From positions 62,001 through 126,000 of the forward strand of contig NZ_VSMC01000005.1 of assembly GCF_008728965.1 (NCBI RefSeq): a stretch of DNA of 64,000 nucleotides, in the 5' to 3' direction. The DNA comes from Heminiphilus faecis (GTDB taxonomy: Bacteria; Bacteroidota; Bacteroidia; Bacteroidales; Muribaculaceae). The notes beneath the pieces were generated by a model. The model searched no databases, was not told where the DNA came from, and saw nothing but the letters and a program-made list of their open reading frames with translations. The translations under genes and the position numbers were made by a program. Positions 28,884 through 39,065 of the stretch are shown here, piece by piece (position 1 is the stretch's first letter; each line of letters opens with the position of its first letter).

Positions 28884-31670
28884 ATGGCAGAAAGAAATAT
28901 ACTTATAAAAGGAGCGCGGGTAAACAATCTTAAAAACGTGGATGGAGAGATACCGCGCAACAGACTCGTTGTCATAACAGGATTGTCAGGCTCGGGAAAA
29001 TCATCACTCGCATTTGACACCCTGTATGCCGAAGGCCAACGACGATACGTAGAGAGCCTTTCGGCATATGCCCGACAGTTTCTTGGCAAAATGTCAAAAC
29101 CTGAAGCCGATTTCATAAAAGGCCTTCCTCCCGCCATAGCCATAGAACAGAAAGTAAACACACGCAATCCGCGTTCGACAGTGGGTACATCCACAGAAAT
29201 TTACGATTATCTGCGTCTGCTTTTCGGACGCATAGGACGCACCTATTCACCCGTATCGGGCCAACAGGTAAAAAAGCATACTGTCGAGGATGTTCTCTCA
29301 ACAGCGGCGAGTTATCCGGAAGGCACACGCATAGCTGTCATAAGCCCGATAACATTGTCAGAAAACAGGAAATTCAAAGACCAGCTGGAGATTCTGCTGA
29401 AAGGCGGTTATTCACGCGTAGTAAAAAACGGAGAGTTCATACTTATAGAAGACCTTATCGACAACGCAGGGTGTCCTGTTGCAGCCGATGGTTATGACCT
29501 GCTTATCGACCGCCTCACCGTCAGTTATCAGGGCGATGAAGCAAGCCGGCTTGCGGACTCTGCGGAGACGGCATTTTTCGAAGGACATGACATGATGAGT
29601 CTGCTCGTGTGGAGTGACAATGGCATTCATCGTCATGACTTCTCAAAGCATTTTGAAGCCGACGGCATGACTTTTCGCGAACCATCGGAATCCATGTTCA
29701 ACTTCAACAATCCTTACGGCGCCTGCCCCCGGTGTGAAGGCTTCGGACGTATAATAGGCCTTGATCCCAATCTTATCGTGCCCGATCGCTCTCTGTCGGT
29801 ATACGAAGACGCGGTGATATGCTGGCGCGGCGATAAAATGAGCGAGTGGAAAAAAGAACTTATACACATAGCGCCACACGTGGGCTTTCCGATACATCGT
29901 CCATACTGCGACCTGAACGAAAAAGAGCTCGACCTGCTATGGCACGGCAACGGACGTTTTAAAGGTATCGACGGCTTTTTCAAAATGGTGGAGGAAAACC
30001 AGTACAAAATACAATATCGAGTCATGCTGGCCAGATACAGAGGCAAGACTACATGCCCCGATTGCGAAGGAAGCCGGCTGAGCCGAGACGCGTCATATGT
30101 AAAAGTCGGAGGAGCCGGTATTTCGGACCTTGTAAAAATGCCAGTCATCGAACTGCGCAAATGGTTTGAGTCACTCACACTTGATGATACCGATGCAAAA
30201 GTGGCGGCACGACTTCTTGTCGAAATAAACAACCGTATAGGTTTCCTCTGTGACGTGGGACTCGGTTATCTCACTCTCGACCGCCTGTCATCATCGCTTT
30301 CGGGCGGCGAAAGCCAACGTATAAATCTCGCCACGTCACTCGGCAGCAGTCTTGTGGGCTCGCTGTACATACTCGACGAACCGAGCATAGGACTACATTC
30401 ACGCGACACACAGCAGCTTATAGGAGTGCTGCGCAAGTTGCAGAAGCTGGGCAATACGGTGGTAGTGGTAGAGCACGACGAAGAGATAATGAGAGCATCG
30501 GACTATATAATCGATGTAGGACCGGAAGCCGGGCGTCATGGAGGGGAGATAATATATCAAGGTGATATCGACAACCTTCAACAAGCAACAACATCCTATA
30601 CGGTAAGATATCTTAACGGAGAGCTGTCCATACCAATACCGGACAAGCGACGCCAATGGCGCAATTATATTGAAGTGACCGGCGCACGGCAGCATAACCT
30701 TAAGAATATTGACGTCAGGTTTCCGCTTGAAGTCATGACAGTCGTCACAGGAGTAAGCGGTTCAGGTAAATCGACTCTTGTACGCGACATTCTTTATCGC
30801 GCCCTATTGCGGCACCTCGGAGAACCGGGCGACGCTCCGGGACTGCATAAATCGTTGCGCGGCGATCTTCAGCGCATATCGGCAGTTGAATTTGTTGATC
30901 AGAATCCGATAGGCAAATCTTCGCGAAGCAATGCTGCCACATATCTGAAAGCATTCGATGAGATACGACGTCTTTTTGCCGAACAACAGGGCGCAAAACA
31001 GATGGGCTTCTCACCCGGATATTTTTCATTCAATTCCGAGGGAGGCCGATGTGAGGAGTGTAAAGGCGAAGGCACTATAACCATCGAAATGCAGTTCATG
31101 GCCGATATTGTCATACCCTGTGAGTCTTGTCACGGACAACGTTACAACGCCGATGTACTTGAAATCAGATATAGAGATAAAAACATCAACGACGTGCTGA
31201 ACATGACCGTCAATCAAGCCATCGAATTTTTCGGGGAGTCGAAGGAGTCATTACCGAAAAAAATCGTCAGGCGGCTTAAACCTCTTCAGGACGTAGGCCT
31301 CGGATACATTAAGCTCGGACAGTCCTCGTCAACATTATCAGGCGGTGAAAACCAGCGAGTGAAACTCGCCTACTTCCTTTCACTTGAAAAACCGTCACCC
31401 ACCATGTTTATTTTCGATGAGCCGACTACCGGATTACACTTCCATGACATAAACACTCTCATGGATTCTTTCAACCGGCTTATAGCACTCGGGCATACGG
31501 TAGTGATAATCGAGCACAACATGGATGTAATAAAATGCGCCGACCATATTATAGACATAGGACCGGAAGGAGGAAATGCAGGCGGAAATATCGTCATTGC
31601 CGGTACACCGGAGGAAGTAGCGGCATGTAATGAAAGTTATACCGGACGCTACCTTTCTGAAAAGTTGTGA
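28884..31670 (+). CDS. uvrA: Excinuclease ABC subunit A
   Basis: 928 residues, full length. UvrA recognises DNA lesions and loads UvrB in nucleotide excision repair. Two ABC ATPase modules are visible: Walker [10 protein letters not shown] at residues 33-41 and GVSGSGKST in the second half. Two LSGGE signatures ([11 protein letters not shown] and [11 protein letters not shown]) and Walker [13 protein letters not shown] and [12 protein letters not shown] are also seen. Zinc-binding cysteine pairs occur as CPRCEGFG with CPDCEGS, and CEECKGEG with CESCHGQR. It stands alone. Confidence 0.97.
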   Translation: MAERNILIKGARVNNLKNVDGEIPRNRLVVITGLSGSGKSSLAFDTLYAEGQRRYVESLSAYARQFLGKMSKPEADFIKGLPPAIAIEQKVNTRNPRSTVGTSTEIYDYLRLLFGRIGRTYSPVSGQQVKKHTVEDVLSTAASYPEGTRIAVISPITLSENRKFKDQLEILLKGGYSRVVKNGEFILIEDLIDNAGCPVAADGYDLLIDRLTVSYQGDEASRLADSAETAFFEGHDMMSLLVWSDNGIHRHDFSKHFEADGMTFREPSESMFNFNNPYGACPRCEGFGRIIGLDPNLIVPDRSLSVYEDAVICWRGDKMSEWKKELIHIAPHVGFPIHRPYCDLNEKELDLLWHGNGRFKGIDGFFKMVEENQYKIQYRVMLARYRGKTTCPDCEGSRLSRDASYVKVGGAGISDLVKMPVIELRKWFESLTLDDTDAKVAARLLVEINNRIGFLCDVGLGYLTLDRLSSSLSGGESQRINLATSLGSSLVGSLYILDEPSIGLHSRDTQQLIGVLRKLQKLGNTVVVVEHDEEIMRASDYIIDVGPEAGRHGGEIIYQGDIDNLQQATTSYTVRYLNGELSIPIPDKRRQWRNYIEVTGARQHNLKNIDVRFPLEVMTVVTGVSGSGKSTLVRDILYRALLRHLGEPGDAPGLHKSLRGDLQRISAVEFVDQNPIGKSSRSNAATYLKAFDEIRRLFAEQQGAKQMGFSPGYFSFNSEGGRCEECKGEGTITIEMQFMADIVIPCESCHGQRYNADVLEIRYRDKNINDVLNMTVNQAIEFFGESKESLPKKIVRRLKPLQDVGLGYIKLGQSSSTLSGGENQRVKLAYFLSLEKPSPTMFIFDEPTTGLHFHDINTLMDSFNRLIALGHTVVIIEHNMDVIKCADHIIDIGPEGGNAGGNIVIAGTPEEVAACNESYTGRYLSEKL

Positions 31671-31798
31671 CCGGGTCCTATTTCATCACCTGTTTATCAT
31701 AATTGTCACAATCGTTTTACCGACACCGATTATAATACAGTCTCCTACATATACGGCAATTATTTAACAACGTATTTTTTACATTGACCCCTTATTTG

Positions 31799-31806
31799 TA
31801 TCTTTG
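31799..31806 (+). promoter_or_regulatory. -7 promoter element upstream of the acidic protein/rsmI pair
   Basis: TATCTTTG matches TAnnTTTG, 18 bases before the ATG at 31825. The remaining 154-base gap after uvrA shows no ORF or clear terminator. Confidence 0.5.
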
Positions 31807-31824
31807 CTACCCGTAAAATAATAA

Positions 31825-32637
31825 ATGATATCAAGTATGAACGTCAACATCGAGGAATTAATAACAATAAATTACGAGTTGGAAGGACTGCTTTATCTTG
31901 TCCTGCATCGAGGCGAAGATACTCCGCAACAAATCTGGAGTATGATAAATGACAAAATCGATGCACTGCGGGAAGGCATAAAAATATCGGAAGAGCAAGA
32001 CGATGCGGCTCAGGATTCGGCGGCAGATGATACGTACAACGTTAACGATGCTATAGCTGCTGAACCGAAAGATATTATGACTGTTCATGACATTGAAGAG
32101 ACATCTGCACAACATAGTGAAGAAGCCTTAGCACCGACAATCGAATATAATATAGAAACTGAAACTATCGTAGAAGAAGCAACAGAAGCAGTAACCGAAA
32201 GTAAGACCGAGACTGAAGTTGCGGCTGAGCCTATGATAGAGGAAGAGACAGAATCGGAATATGAGGAAACGAAAAATGAGACAATCGAGTCTCATGACAC
32301 AACAGCATCTGACACCGAAGAAGTAAATGAAGAAACTTACGAGATAATTGAAGAAACACCGTCAGGTAACGAGCCCATAAGACTTGATGAAAAGCTCGCC
32401 CGACAGTATTCCAGAGATCTCCGCAAAGCATTTTCACTCAATGACCGTTTCCGCTTCCGTCGTGAACTATTCGGCAACAGTGACGCTGAAATGAACGACA
32501 CTCTTAATCTTGTTGAAGCCATGCTTAACCGCGAAGAAGCCTGCGACTACTTTTACCATGACTTGCAATGGGACAGAGACAATCCGGAGGTCATTGACTT
32601 CATGGCTATAATCGACAAACATTTTTCCAATAAATGA
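31825..32637 (+). CDS. Acidic protein of unknown function, coupled to rsmI
   Basis: 270 residues; a second ATG at 31837 is possible. Three parts can be seen. A helical N-terminus (1-52, ELEGLLYLVLHRGEDTPQQIWSMINDK) comes first. An extremely acidic, low-complexity middle (about 55-185) with repeated Glu/Thr runs follows. The C-terminal region (about 187-270) has RLDEKLARQYSRDLRKAFSLNDRFRFRRELF and HDLQWDRDNPEVIDFMAIIDKHF and looks like the conserved functional part. No signal peptide or membrane helix. Its stop overlaps the rsmI start by four bases (ATGA), so the two are translated together. I do not recognise a function; a role in translation or ribosome assembly would be a guess from the neighbour. 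Confidence 0.8.
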   Translation: MISSMNVNIEELITINYELEGLLYLVLHRGEDTPQQIWSMINDKIDALREGIKISEEQDDAAQDSAADDTYNVNDAIAAEPKDIMTVHDIEETSAQHSEEALAPTIEYNIETETIVEEATEAVTESKTETEVAAEPMIEEETESEYEETKNETIESHDTTASDTEEVNEETYEIIEETPSGNEPIRLDEKLARQYSRDLRKAFSLNDRFRFRRELFGNSDAEMNDTLNLVEAMLNREEACDYFYHDLQWDRDNPEVIDFMAIIDKHFSNK

Positions 32638-33371
32638 GCGGAAAACTTTACATAGTGCCCACCCCTGTAGGCAACCTTGACGATATGGCTCCGAGGGCGT
32701 TGGAGACACTCAAGTCAAGCGACCTGATTCTTTGTGAGGATACCCGTACAAGCGCTGTGTTGTTACGGCATTTCGGCATAAACGTGCCTACGGCAAGTTA
32801 TCATAAATTTAACGAGCATAACTCCACACGGCCGATGGTAGAGAAACTTGAGAACGGAGCTACGATATCGCTTATAAGCGATGCCGGCACTCCCGGTGTG
32901 TCAGACCCCGGCTTCATGCTTGTGCGCGAATGTCGCCGTCAAGGCATAGATGTCGAAACGCTCCCCGGTCCGACAGCTTTGATTCCCGCACTTATTAATT
33001 CGGGACTACCCTGCGACCGCTTCACGTTTGAAGGCTTTCTTCCTCAGAAAAAAGGCAGAGCCACGCGCCTTGAAGAATTGTCACGCGAAACGCGTACATT
33101 TATAATATATGAATCACCTCTGCGGCTTGTCAAAACACTTCAACAGCTTGCTGAAGTTTGTGGCTATGACCGCGAAGCCTCCGTATCACGCGAGATATCA
33201 AAACTTCATGATTCAACCGTAACAGGAACTCTCGACGAGCTCATAAACCACTTCTCGCTGAACATTCCAAGAGGAGAAATCGTTATTGTAGTAAGTGGAT
33301 ATAGAAATATAGCCGAAAAACGCGTTCATCGCAACAAATATAAAGACAACGAGGATACTGACAACAACTAA
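32634..33371 (+). CDS. rsmI: 16S rRNA (cytidine-2'-O)-methyltransferase
   Basis: 245 residues. RsmI 2'-O-methylates C1402 in the decoding centre. It has the SAM-binding TPVGNLDDMAPRALE, DLILCEDTRTS and LISDAGTPGVSDPG motifs, then LPGPTALIPALINSGLP and FEGFLPQKKGRA, typical of this TP-methylase family. The C-terminus ends in a short basic tail. It overlaps the acidic protein gene and lies 17 bases upstream of the coiled-coil lipoprotein gene. Confidence 0.95.
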   Translation: MSGKLYIVPTPVGNLDDMAPRALETLKSSDLILCEDTRTSAVLLRHFGINVPTASYHKFNEHNSTRPMVEKLENGATISLISDAGTPGVSDPGFMLVRECRRQGIDVETLPGPTALIPALINSGLPCDRFTFEGFLPQKKGRATRLEELSRETRTFIIYESPLRLVKTLQQLAEVCGYDREASVSREISKLHDSTVTGTLDELINHFSLNIPRGEIVIVVSGYRNIAEKRVHRNKYKDNEDTDNN

Positions 33372-33388
33372 CATAATCATATAACAAA

Positions 33389-34249
33389 ATGAGAAAAATC
33401 GTTTCAATTTTTGCCGTCGGATTATTATTTCTGACTGCATGCGACGGAGGGAAACTTAAGCAAGTGGAAAGTGAAAACGTGCAACTTGACGACTCACTTC
33501 GGGTAGCTCTTTCCAATCAAGACAGTCTGTTGGTGCTATTGAACGACATCACCGACGGTATGAACCAGATCAAGGATTTGGAAAAAATCCTTGGCAGCAC
33601 TAATGACCTGACAGCAGAGTCACAGTCACGCAAGGATCAGATACGCAATGACATGTACTCTATACAACAGGCTCTTCAGGAGCGTCGCGAACGTCTTGCC
33701 GAACTTGAGAAAAAGTTAAAAAGCTCACAGGGCTATAACGCAACTCTTCAGAAGACCATAGACAACCTCAAGGCCGAGATAGCCACTCAGGAAACCACTA
33801 TATCCACGCTGCGCAACGACTTGGCAGCAGCAAAGATACAGATAGCCGACCTCGGCACTAAAGTCGACTCACTCAGCACAACAGTCGCTTCAGTCACCGA
33901 AGAGAAAGTGAAGGCTCAGGAGGAGACACAGAATGTGACCAACGAACTTAATACTTGCTACTATGCAATAGGCACCAAGAAAGAGCTTAAAGAAGCAAAG
34001 ATTATCGAGACAGGCTTCCTGAGAAAGACCAAACTTCTGCAGGCCGACTTCCAGCAAAGCTATTTCACCAAGGCCGACAAGCGCACAATGACTGTAATAC
34101 CCACACAGTCCAAGAAAGCGAAAATATTGACCAACATGCCGTCAGACTCTTATGTAATCGAAGACGAAGGCGATACAAAAGTCATCAAGGTAACCAATCC
34201 CGAACGTTTCTGGAGCTTGTCCAACTACCTTGTAATTCAAGTCGACTGA
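33389..34249 (+). CDS. Coiled-coil lipoprotein, possible Cbp1-like adhesin family
   Basis: 286 residues. The signal ends in lipobox LTAC with Cys18. Residues about 25-195 are a long heptad-rich coiled coil (for example LQKTIDNLKAEIATQETTISTLRNDLAAAK). The C-terminal domain (about 197-286) holds CYYAIGTKKELKEAKII, FLRKTKLLQADFQQSYFTKAD and RFWSLSNYLVIQV. I recall similar Bacteroides proteins being annotated as Cbp1-family collagen-binding adhesins, but that link is from memory and adhesion is not shown by the sequence. It probably extends from a membrane into the periplasm or to the surface. Ends before a GC-rich terminator. Confidence 0.75.
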   Translation: MRKIVSIFAVGLLFLTACDGGKLKQVESENVQLDDSLRVALSNQDSLLVLLNDITDGMNQIKDLEKILGSTNDLTAESQSRKDQIRNDMYSIQQALQERRERLAELEKKLKSSQGYNATLQKTIDNLKAEIATQETTISTLRNDLAAAKIQIADLGTKVDSLSTTVASVTEEKVKAQEETQNVTNELNTCYYAIGTKKELKEAKIIETGFLRKTKLLQADFQQSYFTKADKRTMTVIPTQSKKAKILTNMPSDSYVIEDEGDTKVIKVTNPERFWSLSNYLVIQVD

Positions 34250-34274
34250 CAATACGTCGACACCCTCATAACCG

Positions 34275-34304
34275 AGCGCGGCCGCCTTACGGCGCCGCGC
34301 TTTC
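34275..34304 (+). terminator. GC-rich intrinsic terminator
   Basis: The arms AGCGCGGCCGCC (34275-34286) and GGCGCCGCGCT (34291-34301) pair with one bulged base around a TTAC loop. The T-rich TTTCTTT follows. It closes the rsmI/lipoprotein transcript. Confidence 0.8.
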
Positions 34305-34370
34305 TTTATATATTACATATCCCTCCCCTATTAATAACATATCTATACCGTAATCACTTTTTATTATGTT

Positions 34371-34378
34371 TAATTTTG
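34371..34378 (+). promoter_or_regulatory. -7 promoter element for the GH5 gene
   Basis: TAATTTTG matches TAnnTTTG, 34 bases before the ATG at 34413. Confidence 0.5.
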
Positions 34379-34412
34379 CAAGCATATCAATCTTATTCAT
34401 TAATAAAATATC

Positions 34413-35693
34413 ATGACCTTTAAATCATCAATTTCACGCATTAAGCTTACTCTGATGTCGCTGTTCATAACAGCGGCCGCAATCCACTCATGCTCTTCCG
34501 GCAGCAGAAAAGCATCAGGAGCCATTGACGAAACCACCCCTCAAGATACCGTCCTGACGGTGAAAGGCGCGGTCGAAATGGCCCAACAGCTTGGCATGGG
34601 ATGGAATCTCGGCAATCAGATGGATGCCCAAAAAGACGGAGTAGCATCAGAGACGGCATGGGGAAATCCGGTAGTGACACAGGCTCTGTTTGACAAACTG
34701 GCTAACGCAGGAATAAAAACGGTACGCATACCCGTGACTTGGCTCGGTCATATAGGTGACGCACCCGGCTACACAATCAACAAAGCATGGCTCGACCGAG
34801 TGGAGCAACTTGTGGGATATGCCGAAAAAGCCGGACTAAACGCCATAATCAACATACATCATGACGGCGCCGACAGCCGCCATTGGCTCGACATAAAGGG
34901 AGCTGCCGAAAATCCGGAAATCAATGCCGCCGTGACGGCTCAAATCAAAGCTATGTGGGCCCAGATAGCATCACGCTTCAAAGACAAAGGACAGTTCTTG
35001 ATATTCGAGTCGTTCAACGAGATTCATGACGGCGGCTGGGGCTGGGGCGCTAACCGTACCGACGGTGGCAAGCAGTACCGTACGCTCAACGAGTGGAACC
35101 AAGCATTTGTAGACACAGTAAGAGCCACAGGAGGCAATAATGCAGACCGTTATCTTGCGGTACCAAGCTACTGTACCAATCCGGACAATGCCGTAGACGG
35201 AAGTTTCAAATTACCTCAAGACTCCGCTGACAACCGTCTAATCGTCGCAGTACACTACTATGCTCCTGTAGACTATTCTTTAAATGACAAGTTCAAGGAA
35301 TGGGGACACACCGGCACCGATGTGGATACTTGGGGCGATGAGACCTCCCTGCTTGAAACCTTCGGAAAATTAAAAAGCATGTATGTAGACAAAGGCATAC
35401 CAGTATATATCGGCGAAATGGGATGTGTGCGCCGTGACAACGAGAGAGCCGAAAAATTTCGCCGCTACTATCTCGAATACGTATGTAAAGCCGCCCGCGA
35501 CCATAACTTGGCCCCGATATACTGGGACAACGGATACGGAGGTACCGGCCGCGAGCAGTCAGGTTTATTCGACCGCACCACAGGAGAATATCTAAACAAC
35601 GGCGGCGATATCATGTCGACAATGGTAAAGGCGGTCACCACCGATGACCCCGACTACACGCTGCAATCGGTATACGACAACGCACCTATATAA
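34413..35693 (+). CDS. Glycoside hydrolase family 5 lipoprotein (endoglucanase-like)
   Basis: 426 residues. The signal peptide ends in HSC (Cys27), so it is likely lipid-anchored, probably outer membrane or surface exposed. The GH5 barrel has GMGWNLGNQMDA (62-72), HH at 149-150, the acid/base Glu203 in FNEIHD, HYY at 281-283 and the nucleophile Glu335 in YIGEMGC. The ETAWGNP segment resembles subfamily 4 enzymes (cellulases, xyloglucanases, lichenases), but substrate cannot be fixed. No SusC/SusD pair is adjacent, so it is not part of a visible polysaccharide utilisation locus. Confidence 0.9.
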   Translation: MTFKSSISRIKLTLMSLFITAAAIHSCSSGSRKASGAIDETTPQDTVLTVKGAVEMAQQLGMGWNLGNQMDAQKDGVASETAWGNPVVTQALFDKLANAGIKTVRIPVTWLGHIGDAPGYTINKAWLDRVEQLVGYAEKAGLNAIINIHHDGADSRHWLDIKGAAENPEINAAVTAQIKAMWAQIASRFKDKGQFLIFESFNEIHDGGWGWGANRTDGGKQYRTLNEWNQAFVDTVRATGGNNADRYLAVPSYCTNPDNAVDGSFKLPQDSADNRLIVAVHYYAPVDYSLNDKFKEWGHTGTDVDTWGDETSLLETFGKLKSMYVDKGIPVYIGEMGCVRRDNERAEKFRRYYLEYVCKAARDHNLAPIYWDNGYGGTGREQSGLFDRTTGEYLNNGGDIMSTMVKAVTTDDPDYTLQSVYDNAPI

Positions 35694-35746
35694 AATTTTA
35701 CGGCAAAATGCCTCAACTTAATATTCCCGTTATGATTATTTATTAG

Positions 35747-35754
35747 TAAATTTG
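35747..35754 (+). promoter_or_regulatory. -7 promoter element for ftsY-rimO
   Basis: TAAATTTG matches TAnnTTTG, 22 bases before the ftsY ATG. Confidence 0.5.
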
Positions 35755-35776
35755 CATACTAATTCAACAATTCATA

Positions 35777-36739
35777 ATGGGAATATTCAGTTTCTTCTCC
35801 AAAGAAAAAAAGGAGACGCTCGACAAGGGTCTTGAACGCACAAAGCAAGGTGTGTTTTCCAAATTGACACGCGCCATTGCCGGCAAGTCTAAAATAGATG
35901 ACGAAATACTCGACAATCTTGAAGAAGTATTCATCACTTCTGACGTAGGAGTAGAAACCACTCTCAAAATAATAGACCGCATCGAGAAGCGCGTGGCCAA
36001 AGACAAGTATGTCAACCTGTCGGAGCTCAACGGTCTGCTCTGTGAAGAGATTACCGATCTTCTCGCAGAAAACAACAACGATTCGACACTGGAAGATTTC
36101 ACAGTTCCCAAAGGCCACAAACCCCATGTAATCATGGTAGTAGGAGTCAACGGAGTCGGAAAGACCACAACCATAGGCAAACTCGCCTATCAGTTCAAAA
36201 AAGCAGGCAATAAGGTCATGTTAGGTGCGGCCGACACTTTCCGTGCGGCAGCCGTAGAACAACTCGACATATGGGGAGAGCGTGCCGGTGTACCGGTAAT
36301 CAAACAGAAACTCGGCGCCGACCCAGCATCGGTAGCATATGACACTCTTCAATCGGCGACAGCCAATGATATCGATGTTGTCATAATCGATACCGCAGGA
36401 CGTCTTCACAACAAGAAAGGCCTGATGGATGAGTTGACCAAGATAAAGAATGTCATGCAGAAAGTAGTACCCGACTCGCCTCATGAAGTGCTGCTTGTAC
36501 TTGACGGCTCCACCGGCCAGAACGCTTTTGAACAAGCCAAGCAATTCGTTGCCGCCACAAAGGTAAACGAACTCGCCATAACCAAGCTTGACGGCACAGC
36601 CAAAGGAGGAGTAGTTATCGGAATAAGCGATCAGTTCAGAATTCCCGTAAAGTATATAGGACTCGGTGAAGGAATAGACGATCTGCAGGTATTCCACAAA
36701 AAAGAATTTGTACAATCGCTTTTCGGAGAGTCAAAATAA
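35777..36739 (+). CDS. ftsY: Signal recognition particle receptor FtsY
   Basis: 320 residues, a short form without the long acidic A domain of E. coli. The SRP GTPase NG domain is complete: P-loop GVNGVGKT at 123-130, GAADTFRAAAVEQL, DTAGRLHNKKGLMDEL, TKLDGTAKGG and GLGEGIDDLQVF near the C-terminus. It receives SRP-bound ribosomes at the inner membrane. rimO starts one base after its stop. Confidence 0.97.
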   Translation: MGIFSFFSKEKKETLDKGLERTKQGVFSKLTRAIAGKSKIDDEILDNLEEVFITSDVGVETTLKIIDRIEKRVAKDKYVNLSELNGLLCEEITDLLAENNNDSTLEDFTVPKGHKPHVIMVVGVNGVGKTTTIGKLAYQFKKAGNKVMLGAADTFRAAAVEQLDIWGERAGVPVIKQKLGADPASVAYDTLQSATANDIDVVIIDTAGRLHNKKGLMDELTKIKNVMQKVVPDSPHEVLLVLDGSTGQNAFEQAKQFVAATKVNELAITKLDGTAKGGVVIGISDQFRIPVKYIGLGEGIDDLQVFHKKEFVQSLFGESK

Positions 36740-36740
36740 A

Positions 36741-38036
36741 ATGCCACGTAAAAAAGTCGACGTCATAACTCTCGGCTGCTCCAAGAATCTTGTTGACAGC
36801 GAACGGCTAATGAGCATGTTTGCCGAAAGCGGCTTCGATGCCGTGCATGAACCTAAAAAAGTGCGCGGCGACATAGCCGTAGTAAATACATGCGGCTTTA
36901 TCGGCGATGCCAAGGAAGAGTCTGTCAATATGATACTTGAGTTGATTCAGGCCAAAAACGAAGGCCATATAAAATCGCTCTACGTCATGGGATGTCTTTC
37001 ACAACGCTATCTTGACGAGCTTAAGGACGAGATGCCTGAGGTCGACGGCTGGTACGGAAAGTTTGATTGGCCGGAGCTCGTGACCATGCTGTCGTCAAAA
37101 CATCCGGCCACCTCTGCCTACGACAGGGTCATCACCACCCCACGCCATCATGCCTATATCAAGATAGCCGAAGGATGCAACCGCTTCTGCTCTTTTTGTG
37201 CCATACCTCTTATCACAGGACGTTTCAAATCGCGTCCTGTCGAGGACATTATAGAAGAGGTAAAAACTCTTGTGTCACGTGGTGTAAAAGAGTTCAACAT
37301 CATAGCGCAGGACCTTTCAGCCTATGGCAGCGACCTTTACGGACATCAGGAACTTGCTCGGCTTATTGATGAAATGGCCTCGGTGGATGGTGTACAATGG
37401 ATAAGGCTGCACTACGCCTACCCCGCACAGTTCCCTATGGAGCTACTTGACGTAATGGCCAAGCACCACAACGTATGCAAGTATCTTGACATAGCGTTGC
37501 AACATATAAGCGACAAGGTGCTCTCCAACATGCGCCGCCACATCAACGGAGAAGAAACCCGCCGGCTTCTTGACGAAATAAGAAAGCGTGTTCCCGGCAT
37601 ACATATACGCACCACACTCATGGTCGGCTTTCCCGGCGAAGGTGAAAAAGAGTTCTGCGAACTGAAAGAGTTTGTCAAAGAACAACGTTTCGAGCGTATG
37701 GGGGCATTTGCATACTGTGAGGAAGAGGACACATACGGAGCACTGAACTTTACCGACGACATACCTGAAGATGAGAAACAGCGGCGCCTGTCGCAGCTTA
37801 TGGATATTCAAGCCGGTATTGCACAGGAGATAAACGAAGCAAAGATAGGCTCAACGGTAAGAGTCATTATCGACCGGGAGGAAGATCAGTATTTCGTAGG
37901 ACGTACACAATGGGACTCCCCCGAAGTAGATCCGGAAGTCCTCATAAAAAAGGACAAGCCCTTAAAAAAGGGCGAATTTTACGACGTCAAAGTCGTAGAC
38001 ACTCAGTTCTATGATCTTATTGCAGAATTAGTGTGA
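36741..38036 (+). CDS. rimO: Ribosomal protein S12 methylthiotransferase
   Basis: 431 residues from the ATG at 36741. An upstream in-frame start would lie within ftsY and add an unmatched 11 residues. RimO methylthiolates the conserved Asp of ribosomal protein S12. The N-terminal cluster cysteines are C13 (LGCSKN), C51 and C85; the radical SAM CX3CX2C is C146/C150/C153 in GCNRFCSFCAIP. A C-terminal TRAM domain (about 365-431) binds the substrate. Confidence 0.95.
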   Translation: MPRKKVDVITLGCSKNLVDSERLMSMFAESGFDAVHEPKKVRGDIAVVNTCGFIGDAKEESVNMILELIQAKNEGHIKSLYVMGCLSQRYLDELKDEMPEVDGWYGKFDWPELVTMLSSKHPATSAYDRVITTPRHHAYIKIAEGCNRFCSFCAIPLITGRFKSRPVEDIIEEVKTLVSRGVKEFNIIAQDLSAYGSDLYGHQELARLIDEMASVDGVQWIRLHYAYPAQFPMELLDVMAKHHNVCKYLDIALQHISDKVLSNMRRHINGEETRRLLDEIRKRVPGIHIRTTLMVGFPGEGEKEFCELKEFVKEQRFERMGAFAYCEEEDTYGALNFTDDIPEDEKQRRLSQLMDIQAGIAQEINEAKIGSTVRVIIDREEDQYFVGRTQWDSPEVDPEVLIKKDKPLKKGEFYDVKVVDTQFYDLIAELV

Positions 38037-38045
38037 TTATAGATT

Positions 38046-39065
38046 ATGCTGTCGCGCTCATTAAAATCGCTAATCAATTCCTGTCTTGATGATAAACGGA
38101 CGTTTGCCGTATATGCTCTGCCCTATCACACTCCGGCGTGCATTGTAGCCGGAGAAAATTCATTATCATCAGGCGGCACTTTCTTTATAAACGACTTCAA
38201 CAATACGTTGGGAAATCCGCTTACTATAAGTGGCTGTTCACAACACCACAATGAAGTTGAGCCTCCCGAGCCATACAACTGCTCTACTGTATATGAAGAC
38301 TACAAACGGCATATCACAGACATCGTAAACGATCTGAAAAAGACCGGGGGCAAAACCGTATATTCGCGAACCCTATGCGGTGATGCGTCAGGAATAGACT
38401 GGGCGGAAGTCACCGACCGTTATTTCTCGGCATTTCCCGACACATTCCGTTTTATATATTACACTCCGGTTACCGGTGCATGGCTGGGGGCCTCGCCCGA
38501 AATACTCCTCGAACGCAAATCGGGCGAAAGCAGGGTATACACAATGTCGCTTGCCGGGACCACAAGTAACGACTCGACCGAAAATTGGGACGAAAAGAAC
38601 ATAAAGGAACATGACTTTGTCACACGATATATAACTGATGTATTCAATCAATTAGGCATAAAAGCCGAGATATCGCCCGCCGAAGATGTATATTTCGGTA
38701 CCGTAAAGCATTTATGCAACCGTATATCGGGAGAATACACAGGCGATTTTTTTACAGCAATAAATGTTCTGAGTCCAACTCCGGCACTTGCCGGAGTGCC
38801 GCTTTCCGACGCGCTTGAACACATTGGGCTGCACGAACCGCATCCGCGCAGGTGTTATGGAGGATACACAGGTGTCATAGACAGTGAAGGCGAACACGCG
38901 TATGTAAATCTGCGAAGTGTCCACTTCTCGCCCAAATACTTCTGTATATACGCCGGCGGCGGCATCACATCAGACTCCAATCCTGATGACGAGTGGACTG
39001 AAACCCGCAACAAAGTGCAGAAACTTCACAACATTATCTTATCGAGTGTAAACAATGGACGATAA
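38046..39065 (+). CDS. Chorismate-binding enzyme, likely isochorismate synthase
   Basis: 339 residues, shorter than anthranilate synthase component I. The chorismate-binding domain is recognisable: LGASPEILLERKSGESRVYTMSLAGT, KEHDFVTRYITDVF, HLCNRISGEY, LSPTPALAGVPLSDAL, and the terminal CIYAGGGITSDSNPDDEWTETRNKVQKL. MenF is favoured by length and by analogy with Bacteroidales MenF; PabB or another chorismate enzyme is possible. No menD follows; instead the gene overlaps an SGNH hydrolase gene by 11 bases. Confidence 0.78.
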   Translation: MLSRSLKSLINSCLDDKRTFAVYALPYHTPACIVAGENSLSSGGTFFINDFNNTLGNPLTISGCSQHHNEVEPPEPYNCSTVYEDYKRHITDIVNDLKKTGGKTVYSRTLCGDASGIDWAEVTDRYFSAFPDTFRFIYYTPVTGAWLGASPEILLERKSGESRVYTMSLAGTTSNDSTENWDEKNIKEHDFVTRYITDVFNQLGIKAEISPAEDVYFGTVKHLCNRISGEYTGDFFTAINVLSPTPALAGVPLSDALEHIGLHEPHPRRCYGGYTGVIDSEGEHAYVNLRSVHFSPKYFCIYAGGGITSDSNPDDEWTETRNKVQKLHNIILSSVNNGR

